Assembly: GCF_034702125.1 (NCBI RefSeq)
Contig: NC_085875.1
Span: 49,338,007 to 49,402,006 of the forward strand
DNA length: 64,000 nucleotides
Direction: 5' to 3'
Source of the DNA: Engraulis encrasicolus
Taxonomy: Eukaryota; Chordata; Actinopteri; Clupeiformes; Engraulidae
The notes beneath the pieces were generated by a model. The model saw only the letters and a program-made list of their open reading frames with translations, ran no database searches and was not told where the DNA came from. Every line of letters begins with the position of its first letter. The stretch's first letter is position 1. Positions 53,755-64,000 of the stretch are shown here, one piece after another. The translations under genes and the position numbers were made by a program.

Positions 53755-54115
53755 CTAGCTCTCCTCTCCTCTCCTTGCCCCTCTCTCCTCATCTCCTCTT
53801 CTCTCATCCTCCTCTCCTCTCATCATCCATTTCTCCTATCCTATCCCCTCTCCTCTCCTCTCCTCTCCTCACCCCCACTTACCTCTACTCTCCTCTCCTC
53901 TCCTCACCCCCCACTTACCTCATCTCCTTTCTCTTCATCCCTCTCTCCTCTTCTTTCCTGTCCTTTCTCTCCTCCTTTCCTCTCTACCCCTCATCCCTCT
54001 CTCCGACTCTTCTCTCTTAATCCCTCTCTCCTCTCCTTTCCTCTCCTCTTCATGCATATATCCTACTCTTCTATCTTCCTCCTCTCCTCTCTTCTTCCCT
54101 CTCTCCTCTGCTCTG
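53755..54115 (+). repeat. polypyrimidine tract (CTCTCCT units)
   Basis: About 360 bp with over 90% C/T on the plus strand. CCTCTCCTCTCCTCACCCCC recurs at 53854 and 53893. Confidence 0.92.
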
Positions 54116-54126
54116 CTGCCCTGAAG

Positions 54127-54180
54127 GAGCTGATGCCACCCTTGCTGTGTGTCACCCTGCCCTGCCCTAACCACCAGTCT

Positions 54181-54252
<72 letters not shown>

Positions 54253-54418
54253 TGGGGTGTGCGTATGTGCGTGTGCGCTGGCACATGGATGTGCCAAAGC
54301 TCGAGCATACTGGCTGTGGCGCGCGGGTGAGCTTCGCCTTGAAGCGCGAGTAGAGACACGATTCTTGTGTTCTCTCTGGCGACTGTAGCAACTCATGTTA
54401 ACCGTCACAGATGTTTTT

Positions 54419-54456
<38 letters not shown>

Positions 54457-54534
54457 CTCCTTCCCTTGCTGTACCAGCTGATGATGCCAACATTGCTGTG
54501 TCCAGCCCACTAATCTCAGTGTGTATGTGTGTGT

Positions 54535-54624
<90 letters not shown>
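54127..54624 (+). repeat. diverged tandem units with (GT)n tails
   Basis: GAGCTGATGCCACCCTTGCT (54127) is echoed at 54476 (CAGCTGATGATGCCAACATT), both leading through a ...AGTCTCAGTG / AATCTCAGTG block into (GT)n (54182-54249, 54524-54624). The unit is about 345 bp. Confidence 0.7.
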
Positions 54625-54625
<1 letters not shown>

Positions 54626-54871
54626 GAGGCCTAACCATCCTCGGTCTCAGCTGATGCAAGCTATGTGACGTGGAAGTGAAGAGACTTTAAATGGGCAAAG
54701 CTGAGTCACCAGAGAGGCACCTCCTACCAAAAGCCACTGTTTACGTGTAGCACCTCACCCGTAATGCACATCATTTCTTTGTGCATAACTAACTGTACAT
54801 CGTGATGAAATGTTTCGCTTTCTTTGCGTAGTAGGTTGTCATTATACATATGACACCCATGCTAAAATTAC

Positions 54872-54872
54872 G

Positions 54873-54911
<39 letters not shown>
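54872..54911 (+). repeat. (CCTG)n, short allele of the duplicated pair
   Basis: About ten CCTG units ending in CCTACATAAAG. Confidence 0.95.
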
Positions 54912-54965
54912 ACATAAAGATGTGAGTGAGACGTGGAGCTGTCGCTGGTCTCCAATTGCACTGCG

Positions 54966-55032
<67 letters not shown>

Positions 55033-55060
55033 GTGTGTGTCTGTGTGTGTGTGTGTGTGT

Positions 55061-55171
<111 letters not shown>

Positions 55172-55418
55172 GAGGCCTAACCATCCTCGGTCTCAGCTGA
55201 TGCAAGCTATGTGACGTGGAAGTGAAGAGACTTTAAATGGGCAAAGCTGAGTCACCAGAGAGGCACCTCCTACCAAAAGCCACTGTTTACGTATAGCACC
55301 TCACCCGTAATGCACATCATTTCTCTGTGCATAACTAACTGTACATCGTGATGAAATGTTTAGCTTTCTTTGCGTAGTAGGTTGTCATTATACATATGAC
55401 ACCCATGATAAAATTACG

Positions 55419-55442
55419 CCTGCCTGCCTGCCTGCCTGCCTA

Positions 55443-55485
<43 letters not shown>

Positions 55486-55486
55486 A

Positions 55487-55529
<43 letters not shown>

Positions 55530-55530
55530 A
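55419..55530 (+). repeat. (CCTG)n, expanded copy
   Basis: About 27 CCTG units with two CCTA variants (near 55441 and 55484), against about ten in the sister copy 546 bp away. Confidence 0.95.
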
Positions 55531-55588
55531 CATAGAGATGTGAGTGAGACGTGGAGCTGTCGCTGGTCTCCAATTGCACTGCGAGCGG

Positions 55589-55679
<91 letters not shown>

Positions 55680-55779
55680 TGGTCTCTAATTGCGCTGCGA
55701 GGGGTGTGATACAGTGTTGGCTCTGGAATGCAGAAATGTCCTGATTTAGCAGATTTAGCTGCGCACATCCTCCCTCTCA

Positions 55780-56035
55780 CTCCAACTCTACACACATGGT
55801 ACACACAGTACACGCACGCAAGCACGCACGCATGAGCGCACGCACGCACACATACACACACACACACTTCCTCCCTCCCCTCTGGAATGTCTCTCTTCCT
55901 CTCTCCCAGCTCTAGGGGGTTTGTGTAGTAAACTGTTTACATGTGCTATCAGCTAAACAGCACAGCGGGCTTCAAACACACACTAACTGCTTTTTTGTTT
56001 TCTTAAGCTAACTTGTCTCTCGCTCCTTCTCAGCC
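55780..56035. other. non-coding intron DNA
   Basis: CACG/CGCA-rich scraps at 55812-55866. Nothing else recognised. Confidence 0.45.
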
Positions 56036-56602
<567 letters not shown>

Positions 56603-56892
56603 CAGGGGGTGTCTGCATTCCAGCACGGAGCAGCCAGATGCCAGGCAACCAGCTGTGAGGCACGCACACACGCACATGCGTGCACACATGCCTCTACCAT
56701 CACTTTTTATTCCCTCTCTCTACTGCTCTTTTTCTTTTACTCTATCCATCTATCCATTCATCCATGATTGTACTCAACATGTTTTCACACACATGTGACT
56801 TCATGGCATTCCTTATATACGGCTATTAGGGGCCGTTAGATTTAGATCACTGTAGCTAGTACTACACACACACAAACACATACAAACACACA

Positions 56893-57235
<343 letters not shown>

Positions 57236-57554
57236 GCTTGCGTGCCCCATTCATTACCTACTAAAAGAAGTGTGTGTGTGTGTGTTTGTAATGCCCGTTC
57301 CTTACCCATGGAGACGAGTGTTTGTGTTGAAGCACCTATTCTTAACCCACTAAGACGAGCGTATGCAAATGTATGCAAATGTGTGCGTAAACACAACATC
57401 CAATAACATACAAATCATGTTGGGTGAATGAACTGTGTATGTATAAATGTAAGAGTGGGAGGACAACTGCCTGTGTGTGTGTGCAGGGGCACCGCCAGAA
57501 ATGTTGGGCCCTATGAAAGATTCCAAATTTGGGCCCCCTAAGACTAATCCTAAT

Positions 57555-57756
57555 TAGAGGTGCTCCGATCACCATTTTTTGGCCCGATCACCGATACCGA
57601 TCACCAAAAATCTTTAGGCCTATCTGCCGATTACCGATCATTGCCGATCACAAAAATGATTTCCTATTTTTTTAATAGCATATTAATTATCCTTATTGAA
57701 TACCATTTCTGCCCATAAACCAATCAATCTTAATTTGCACATGTCTATTATTAGGC

Positions 57757-57816
<60 letters not shown>

Positions 57817-58563
57817 CTTTCAGACTAGTGTTGGTAATACAGTCTACAGTATTAATCAATGTATAAGTTATTGCATAGAATAACTAAACTATTTAAGATT
57901 GAATTGAAACTGAAACATTACATCAAATAGTCTTCCACATACGAGAAAAAAACAACCTGTCGCTTTAAATGAGCAGCCTCGTGAGGAGAGCCCCTCCCCT
58001 CTCTGTCACCGTCCACAGTTCCAGTGCTCCACTGCCGTTCTGAATGTCTCTCTCAAGTTTTACCACATCTGTCGCCGTTTGGTGTTTCAGCGACTGTCAA
58101 ACTAATCGACTGACTGCCAATTACAACTTTGAAAACAATAATTGACATGTTTGTGCTGACAACGTGAAGTTGTCGCGTGCTGACCGAGGCAACTACACAG
58201 GTTATAACGTAAAATGGCTCACTGGCGAGTAATACTCAATCGCAAATTACATTGTCAGGTAAACGGCGCATGGATCGGAAAATCAGATCATTGTTGATGC
58301 AGATATGGTTATGAATGGTGGAAATGAAGGGGGGAATGGCGAAAAGTTATAGACAAGCAAAGATGCCTTCTTTTGGTGCACTTGCAGCTGTGCAGAGCCA
58401 GCGCCTACATGCAGCGCCAGGTGTAAAGGCAAATGGTTGCGTGAGGAATTTAATATCTCTCGATCGGTTTTTTGATCGGCATGTTTTTCCGATCACCGAT
58501 CAGGCTATTTTTGGCCATTATCTGCCGGTCATGATCGGCAGCCGAGCAATCGGAGCACCTCTA
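57555..58563. mobile_element. inner non-autonomous hAT with 8-bp target duplication
   Basis: ATCCTAAT at 57547-57554 and 58564-58571. Ends TAGAGGTGCTCCGATC and ATCGGAGCACCTCTA. Many internal CCGATCA/TGATCGG subterminal motifs near both ends. (ATT)n at 57756-57816. 1009 bp without transposase. Confidence 0.95.
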
Positions 58564-59456
58564 ATCCTAATCTTAAATTATATAGGCTACTAAATGCACC
58601 AATTTGTCCCACGAATACAGCCAAAGCTGATGGTTTCAGTTAACACAGTCCGACTTTTATTTGCACAGTTAGGAGTAGGACTACTTTCGTTTTTCCTCAG
58701 GTTACTCACGTATCCCTTGTTTTCATCCTCCCTTCCTGATGAACTTGACACTTTTTTCCCTCACGCTTGTGTCCCTTGGGGGTAGGCAAAGCAACCGTGG
58801 AAAGTTGAAAGGAGATCAAATGTCACTATCCACTCCACATTAGGTTTGAGACTCGTCGCCAATTGTGTTATCAACAAAATAGACAAGGCAATCGCGTGCA
58901 TTTTAGGGAACTTAGTTTGCCATTGATCAGATCGACTTATATAATAGATTTTTGACATTAAGGAAAATAGCCTACTGAGGACGTTAAGCAGTTGAGTCGT
59001 GGTAGAGTCGGACATGGGCATGAGACTACACGGCTATGCATAAATCTCAAACGTTTATGAAGAGATGATAAAAGTAGAGATCTTTAACGAAAATTTGCAC
59101 TGCAGACTGACTGTAAAATCGATCTCTTGTTAAGGCTAGATAATCCAACTGTGTAAATGCAAATTTTGTTTGTTCAGTATCATTTTGATCTTGATCACAT
59201 TTGATCAGGGTCAGTGAGTGATTCCTTGCTTTGAGGAAAAAACTGAGCTACATGTTGTCTTCTTCTTCTGTCTCTCTCCGTTTGATAGTGTCTGCCAACC
59301 AGGCTTCATTTATAACAACTTGTAGACCTACAGTGGGCTATCTATTCCATCACCAGCACAAGTCAATCTCAGTGCATCAGCTCAGCGGCTGATTGCGTAG
59401 GCTATCACCAGCCGCTCAGTCAGGCTAGCAGCAGGTTAGATTCAAGGCATCGTGCG

Positions 59457-59808
59457 TTTGACAGAACTGGACTGCACCATTTCACAAGCGGGGGGAGGAC
59501 AATATAATGATATGATTAAGAACTGAAGAAAAAAGTTATGGAAATCGCCTAATCTAATTGGTTCATTATACAGGATTCAATTTTGAATATTATCAGAAAA
59601 GTCTAAAAAGAGCAATAGGCCTATTATTAAAGTTTGACAGAACTGGACTGCACCATTTCACAAGCGGGGGGAGGACAATATAATGATATGATTAAGAACT
59701 GAAGAAAAAAGTTATGGAAATCGCCTAATCTAATTGGTTCATTATACAGGATTCAATTTTGAATATTATCAGAAAAGTCTAAAAAGAGCAATAGGCCTAT
59801 TATTAAAA
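59457..59808 (+). repeat. perfect tandem duplication, 176 bp x2
   Basis: TTTGACAGAACTGGACTGCA starts at 59457 and 59633. I see no mismatch through GCAATAGGCCTATTATTAAA, so the duplication is very recent or an assembly artefact. Confidence 0.95.
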
Positions 59809-59969
59809 TTATGCCATCAGCAACCTCTCCCCCCCCCCCCCTTCCCTCCCTAGCGGTGCCCCTGTGTGTGTGTGTGCGCGCGTGTGTGTGTGCGTGTGTG
59901 TGAATGTGTGTGCGTGTGTGTTTGTGTGTGTTTCTGGGTTAATGAGTTTGCATAGAAATGTAAACAAAC

Positions 59970-60001
59970 GCAAGGGATCAAATACTTATTATTCCCACTG
60001 T
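59970..60001 (+). mobile_element. solo end of a Tc1-like element
   Basis: AGGGATCAAATACTTATTAT and CCCACTGTA match the right end of the Tc1-like transposon at 31525-31560. The rest of that copy is absent. Confidence 0.6.
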
Positions 60002-60151
60002 ACGTGTCTCTGGAATGTTTTTCGTGTGTACAATGAGTGTGTGTGTGAGTGTGAGTGTGCGTGTGCGTGCGTGGGTGCGTGCGTGCGTGCGTGTGTGTGT
60101 GTGTGCAAATAGGAGTGAGAGTGAGACAGAGAGACAGCGACAGAGAGACAG

Positions 60152-60187
<36 letters not shown>

Positions 60188-60201
60188 CCTCTCTTCTCTA
60201 C

Positions 60202-60426
60202 CTGCTTGTTCTTGTACTTCTTGAGGTATCGGGGCGACACCAGGCACTCTGGGTTGATATCCGTGTTGGAGAACTCGGCGGCGATGAACTGCGGGTCCGG
60301 ACTCATGTGCTGCATCTTCAGGAAGGAGAGGATGTTCTGGACCTCCAGGTTATAGGAGGAGTCCGCCATGGTCTTGCCCTTGGAGGCCAGGCGACACGCG
60401 GCCATCCAGTGGGCATACTGCTTCTC
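60202..60426 (-). CDS. fermt2: fermt2 exon, PH C-terminal helix and F2
   Basis: 225 nt, 75 codons in phase 0: [40 protein letters not shown], then a more variable segment ([17 protein letters not shown]) and [16 protein letters not shown]. The first part is the long C-terminal helix of the PH domain, and the rest re-enters F2. The acceptor is CCCCACAG and the donor is CAG|GTAGAG. Three diverged copies of its first 25 or so codons follow upstream in the transcript. Confidence 0.97.
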
Positions 60427-60504
60427 CTGTGGGGGGTGGAGGGTAGAGAGGGATGGTAAAGATGGTGTTTAGGTACAGTATAATAGGTTAAGGATTAAAG
60501 ATAA

Positions 60505-60589
60505 AAGGAGGAGTTGCGTCAGCCACGGCCTTGTCTTTAGAGGCCAAGCGAAACGCAGCCAACCAATGGGCATACTGCTTCTCCTGTGG
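60505..60589 (-). pseudogene. partial copy 1 of the PH/F2 fermt2 exon
   Basis: Encodes EKQYAHWLAAFRLASKDKAV and ADAT, then diverges. The acceptor CCACAG is kept. No donor near the expected place, so it is an exon fragment. Confidence 0.9.
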
Positions 60590-60696
60590 AGGTTAAAAGG
60601 GAAGAGAAAGGCGGGAGAGGGGGTGATTAGGTATAACAGGGTAGAGTGAGAGGGGTGGGGGACGAGAGGGGACAGAGAAAAGGTTTAAGGATAACA

Positions 60697-60779
60697 GGTT
60701 ATAGGAGCTGTCAGCCAAGGTCTTCCCCTTGGAGGCCAAGAGAAACACAGCCATCCAATGGGCATACTGCTTCTCCTGT
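60697..60779 (-). pseudogene. partial copy 2 of the PH/F2 fermt2 exon
   Basis: Encodes [20 protein letters not shown] and ADSSYNL, in frame. The acceptor CAACAG is kept. Spacing from copy 1 is about 189 bp. Confidence 0.92.
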
Positions 60780-60897
60780 TGGGGTTAAAAGGGTAGAGGG
60801 GTTGGGGGGGAAGGTAGAGGAGAGAGAGACTGTGTTTAGGTATAACAGGGTAGAGAGGGGTGGATGAGAGGAGGGAGAAAGTGTTTAAGTATAACAG

Positions 60898-60975
60898 GTT
60901 ATAGGAGCTGTCCGCCATGGTCTTCCCCTTAGACGCCAAACAACACACAGCCGTATACCACTGTAGTCTCCTGTG
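60898..60975 (-). pseudogene. partial copy 3 of the PH/F2 fermt2 exon
   Basis: The end matches [17 protein letters not shown], but the first codons have an altered frame (GAGACTACAGTGG in place of GAGAAGCAGTATG). The acceptor CCACAG is kept. Spacing from copy 2 is about 195 bp. All copies share flanks such as GTGTTTAGGTATAACAGG. Confidence 0.9.
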
Positions 60976-61090
60976 GAGGGGGAGGAGGTGAAGGGGTTAA
61001 GGAGAGGACATGGATGGTGTTTGTGTGTATGTTGGGAGGTGTGGGGTTGCAATTGTGACACTGTCGTCTGATAATGGTAGAATTTGTTGC

Positions 61091-61235
61091 TTAAAGGTGC
61101 ACCATGTAGGATGGTGGCCAGTGTAGGTATTGCAACTATGATGTTCATTGAAAATGGGCTGCCTTTTGCCAAATTTGACCTTCTCAAGAATATTTACATC
61201 ATAATTCCAAGTTAATTTAAATATTTATTATAAGG
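61091..61235 (-). mobile_element. TTAA miniature element fragment
   Basis: TTAAAGGTGCACCATGTAGG and ATGGTGGCCAGTGTAGGTAT are the reverse complement of the 3' end of the element at 51652-52017. The other end is missing. Confidence 0.75.
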
Positions 61236-61240
61236 TGCCT

Positions 61241-61310
61241 GAAGCTTTGAATTGAAAATGTGTGAAGCGTTGTGTTCAAACAACACAAAGCTTCAATTCA
61301 AAGCTTCACA
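61241..61310. repeat. small nested hairpin
   Basis: GAAGCTTTGAATTGAA (61241) and TTCAATTCAAAGCTTC (61292) are exact inverted repeats. An inner GTTGTGTT/AACAC pair completes the stem. Confidence 0.9.
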
Positions 61311-61436
61311 CAATTCACAATAATGATTTAAATGAACTTGTAATTCTGAGGCAGCTGGATTTTTGTACAGTGTGGTCCAATCACAGAGAGGCATGAGAGC
61401 AAATGGACCAATGAGGGGCGTGTGCTCTCTTCTCAC

Positions 61437-61543
61437 CGTGTCGCAGCGCAGCCATATCTCGTTCATGCCGTCAGCCACAGGGATCAGCAGCTTGATGTTG
61501 AATTTCTGACCCGAGATGTTGACATCCGGGGTCACCTCACAAC
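61437..61543 (-). CDS. fermt2: fermt2 PH-domain exon
   Basis: 107 nt: two bases completing Gly, then [20 protein letters not shown] and [15 protein letters not shown]. These are the middle beta strands of the PH insert, which binds phosphoinositides at the membrane. The acceptor is TGTGTGTAG and the donor is ACG|GTGAGA. Phases fit the 62091 and 60202 exons. Confidence 0.97.
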
Positions 61544-61585
61544 CTACACACACAGAGGAGATGGGGGAAGTAGGTCAGGTGCTAC

Positions 61586-61696
<111 letters not shown>

Positions 61697-61854
61697 TGTG
61701 AGTAGAGTGTGAGTTTAGGCGAGTGTGTGTGTGCGTAATTGTTTGCAATGTAGTGTGCTAAAACTTCAGTTTGTTCAGTAAACGAATCACAAAGAGCTGA
61801 AATCCATCAATCAGGGAAGCCATCAGTTGTAGAGGCCTAAAGCTCTGCAGGCCC

Positions 61855-61906
61855 TGTGTGTGTGTGAGTGTGTGTGAGTGTGAGTGTGAGTGTGAGTGTG
61901 AGTGTG

Positions 61907-61969
<63 letters not shown>

Positions 61970-62085
61970 GCGTTTTGTGTGTGAGTGAGTGAGTGAGTGA
62001 GTGAGTGTGTGTGTGTGTGTGTGTGTATGCGTGTGTGTGTGTGTATGCCTGTGGGCGTGTGTGTGTGTGTGCGTGTGTGTGTGCG
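61855..62085 (+). repeat. (GT)n with GAGTGT and GAGT hexamer/tetramer blocks
   Basis: GTGAGT hexamers at 61867-61915, GT to 61965, then GAGT tetramers at 61983-62005. It reaches to the donor of the 62091 exon. Confidence 0.95.
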
Positions 62086-62090
62086 TTCAC

Positions 62091-62157
62091 CTCTTAAGTT
62101 CATCTGGTGTGCTGGCGTTCCATGAGCCTCCTCTCTGCTCTTGTAGCAGGAGATGGT
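62091..62157 (-). CDS. fermt2: fermt2 PH-domain exon, 5' part not found
   Basis: 67 nt supported: TISCYKSREEAHGTPAHQMN, then LR and the first base of Gly; donor G|GTGAAC. Upstream on the transcript strand the sequence is TCTCTCTCTTTC with no AG directly before it. The nearest AG (62175-62176) would give an 84-nt exon that cannot join the 63671 exon in frame. The roughly 19 residues expected between KVFK and TISCYK in kindlin-2 are not found intact between 62158 and 63670. Either the assembly lost them in a microsatellite or the exon was disrupted. Confidence 0.85.
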
Positions 62158-62179
62158 GAAAGAGAGAGAGGATACTGCT

Positions 62180-63230
62180 TTGTGTGTGTGTGGTCTGCAC
62201 ACACACACACACACACACACATGAAAAAAACATTACAACACATACACACACACACGCACACATGTGAACACACATACACATTAACACAAAAATGCACACA
62301 CACACACACTTCCGGTGTTCTGTCGAGATGTGTTGCCTCGTCGAGATGCTGTGTGTGTGTGTGTGTGTGGTGTGTGTGTCTATCGATTTGTCGATGCCTC
62401 ATCTGTGAGCGTGTGTTTTCGCGGAAGGCGTGTGTGGTCCACGTAGGACTGTTTTATTAATCATTACTTTGTTTATTTCACGGACAAACTTTTAAGTTTT
62501 CTCTGGTGTATGTGGTAAAAAACGTGTGCTATGATAACCTCCTCTCTAGCTATTCCAGATAGCAATGTGGCTTTGGTTTTGGCAGATGTCTGTCTTAATG
62601 ACCGGAATCATATTTTGCTTATAGCCCTTCAGCATGTCAACTTTCTTTGTGTCTGCGCACACATTTTACACAATGCAGTCGATTCAAATTCTTGAGTGAA
62701 AAGGGTGAAGGGAGCATTTTGACAGCTCCACACGCACACAGGTGTGAACACACATTTTTTCACATTAACACTGAGAACGCCTCCTCTACATAAATAGTCA
62801 CACGATGTTACACGATGTTCGAGCTGAGTGAGCAGACACGGTTAGGCAACACACAGCAAATGTTTGAGGCACACACACGCTATTTCGCAGATTTCCACAA
62901 TGATCTTCTGGATGATCACACGCTATCTCAATTACAGTAACAGCGACACAGTTACTTTCCACACTTCCGGGCCGTTTTCACACCCAGACGTGCACGCATA
63001 ATCGAACTTTCAGTCCATGACAGTCGGTGGACACTTTGGACAGCTATGTCACTCCATGATGACTGTGGTAACCTCATTGCAAAAGTTTGATCACTAACTC
63101 TTGACAGTAAATGGGGATCCTGTCACTGCGGTCTCTCACCTTTCTGGTGCAATGTGCAATGAATGACGATTGGCTGTTTCAATTATTTTGTCTAACCCCT
63201 GTATTTGTGTGTGCCTGAGCATTGCCTCTT
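62180..63230. other. non-coding intron DNA
   Basis: Short (CA)n at 62197-62221 and 62286-62309 and (GT)n at 62349-62369. No exon recognised. Confidence 0.5.
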
Positions 63231-63235
63231 CAGTC

Positions 63236-63350
63236 ATGTGTGTGTGTATGTGTGCTGCTCGTGTGTATGTGTGTGTGTGCTGCTCGTGTGTATGTGTGTG
63301 TCCGTGCGTGTGTGTGTGTGTGTGTGTCCGTGCGTGCGTGCGTGCGTGTA
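63236..63350 (+). repeat. (GT)n with GCTGCTCGTGTGTATG repeats and GCGT end
   Basis: GTGCTGCTCGTGTGTATGTG occurs at 63252 and 63278. GCGT tetramers at 63331-63348. CATTGCCTCTTCAGTCAT / CATTGCTTCTTCAGTCAT flanks at 63220 and 63352 show that the whole unit is a duplication. Confidence 0.93.
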
Positions 63351-63504
63351 GCATTGCTTCTTCAGTCATTCTGGGTCTCTGGTTTCCTCCGGCTCAGTAA
63401 CCTGATACTTCCTGGACAAGAGTTCTTTGAAGGAGCACAGCGGCCCGTTTGAAACCCACCAACACGCACACGCATGCACAGTAACTCGGACACACAGATA
63501 CACA

Positions 63505-63653
<149 letters not shown>

Positions 63654-63670
63654 CCATTGTGCCTACTTAC

Positions 63671-63720
63671 TTGAAGACCTTCACGTAGTCGGCCAACTCT
63701 GGGATGGAGGTGATGTCTCC
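63671..63720 (-). CDS. fermt2: fermt2 small exon, start of the PH domain
   Basis: 50 nt: GDITSIPELADYVKVF and two bases of Lys. It leads into the first strand of the PH insert. The acceptor is (CT)n-CCTCCAG and the donor is AA|GTAAGT. It is the most upstream fermt2 exon in the window. Confidence 0.93.
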
Positions 63721-63723
63721 CTG

Positions 63724-63725
<2 letters not shown>

Positions 63726-63803
<78 letters not shown>
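63726..63803 (+). repeat. (GA)n forming the polypyrimidine tract of an exon acceptor
   Basis: About 39 GA units on the plus strand. On the transcript strand they are (CT)n immediately before CCTCCAG of the 63671-63720 exon. Confidence 0.97.
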
Positions 63804-63807
<4 letters not shown>

Positions 63808-63892
63808 AAGATGGAGGGAAAACAGAAGGGAAAAGAAAAAGAAAAAACGACTGGAACTAGAGCATGCTGCGAGATTTCCCCCCAGCTGTTTC

Positions 63893-63895
<3 letters not shown>

Positions 63896-63972
<77 letters not shown>

Positions 63973-64000
63973 ATGTGTGCGCATGTGTGTGCATGTGTGT
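63896..64000 (+). repeat. (GT)n running to the window edge
   Basis: (GT)n to about 63970, then GCATGTGT steps to the end. Confidence 0.97.

Larger units (their letters stand above)
57484..59864. mobile_element. outer hAT-type element with a nested hAT
   Basis: The ends are CAGGGGCACCGCCAG and CTAGCGGTGCCCCTG, inverted. The flanks TGTGTGTG (57476-57483, 59865-59872) fit an 8-bp duplication made inside a (GT)n, although the repeat makes this less decisive. It contains a second hAT at 57555-58563 and a 176-bp tandem duplication at 59457-59808. No transposase frame survives; 58594-59000 has only short frames. Confidence 0.8.

Noticed and set aside
60055..60459. 134-aa plus-strand frame over 60.06-60.46 kb
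   Set aside because: Antisense of the fermt2 PH/F2 exon plus a GT repeat.

Overview
The window is vertebrate nuclear DNA, almost certainly from a teleost fish. The reasons are the spliced, intron-rich gene on the minus strand, the fish-type transposons (L2 LINE, Tc1-like, several hAT elements, TTAA miniature elements, tRNA-derived SINEs) and the very high load of dinucleotide microsatellites, mainly (GT)n/(CA)n and (GA)n/(CT)n. The species cannot be named from the sequence. Nothing prokaryotic is present: no operons, rRNA or CRISPR array. Nearly all long open reading frames are translations of microsatellites.

The one gene I can name is fermt2 (kindlin-2), on the minus strand from about 63720 down to 44302. 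The window holds seven coding exons for the last part of the protein, from the start of the PH insert through the rest of F2 to the F3 lobe and the stop codon. Exon order in the transcript is 63671-63720, 62091-62157 (5' part not found), 61437-61543, 60202-60426, 48621-48745, 45849-45990, 44302-44475. Phases and splice sites agree everywhere except at the 62 kb exon. A 3' UTR may run on to an AATAAA on the minus strand at 39266-39271. The upstream exons lie beyond the right edge.

The most unusual observation is that at least four of these exons are accompanied in their introns by partial, diverged copies of themselves: one of the last exon, two of the F3 exon, one of the F2 exon and three of the PH/F2 exon. 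Most copies keep the 3' splice site, and the copies sit next to (GA)n/(CT)n or other low-complexity tracts. The copy of the last exon keeps acceptor and frame and, if spliced, would give a different C-terminus rich in Ser-Leu repeats.

The left and middle parts are repeat territory. 0-4 kb holds a SINE, a GC-rich promoter-like patch and little else. 4-11 kb holds microsatellites and a broken L2 LINE. 11.4-18.7 kb holds a possible 7 kb hAT-like element with tandem macro-repeats and a decayed transposon-type coding remnant. 18.7-25 kb holds microsatellite clusters and a LINE tail. 25.5-31.6 kb is a nested set: a SINE split by a Tc1-like element, which holds a foldback-type element (itself holding a hAT) and a separate terminal-inverted-repeat element. 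31.6-39 kb holds SINEs, hairpins and 1.5 kb of polypurine/polypyrimidine DNA. 39-44 kb is possible 3' UTR split by a 2.0 kb transposon. 46.6-48.1 kb is a long-TIR element inside a fermt2 intron. 52-60 kb is a very large fermt2 intron with tandem duplications, expanded (CCTG)n and a hAT nested in a hAT.
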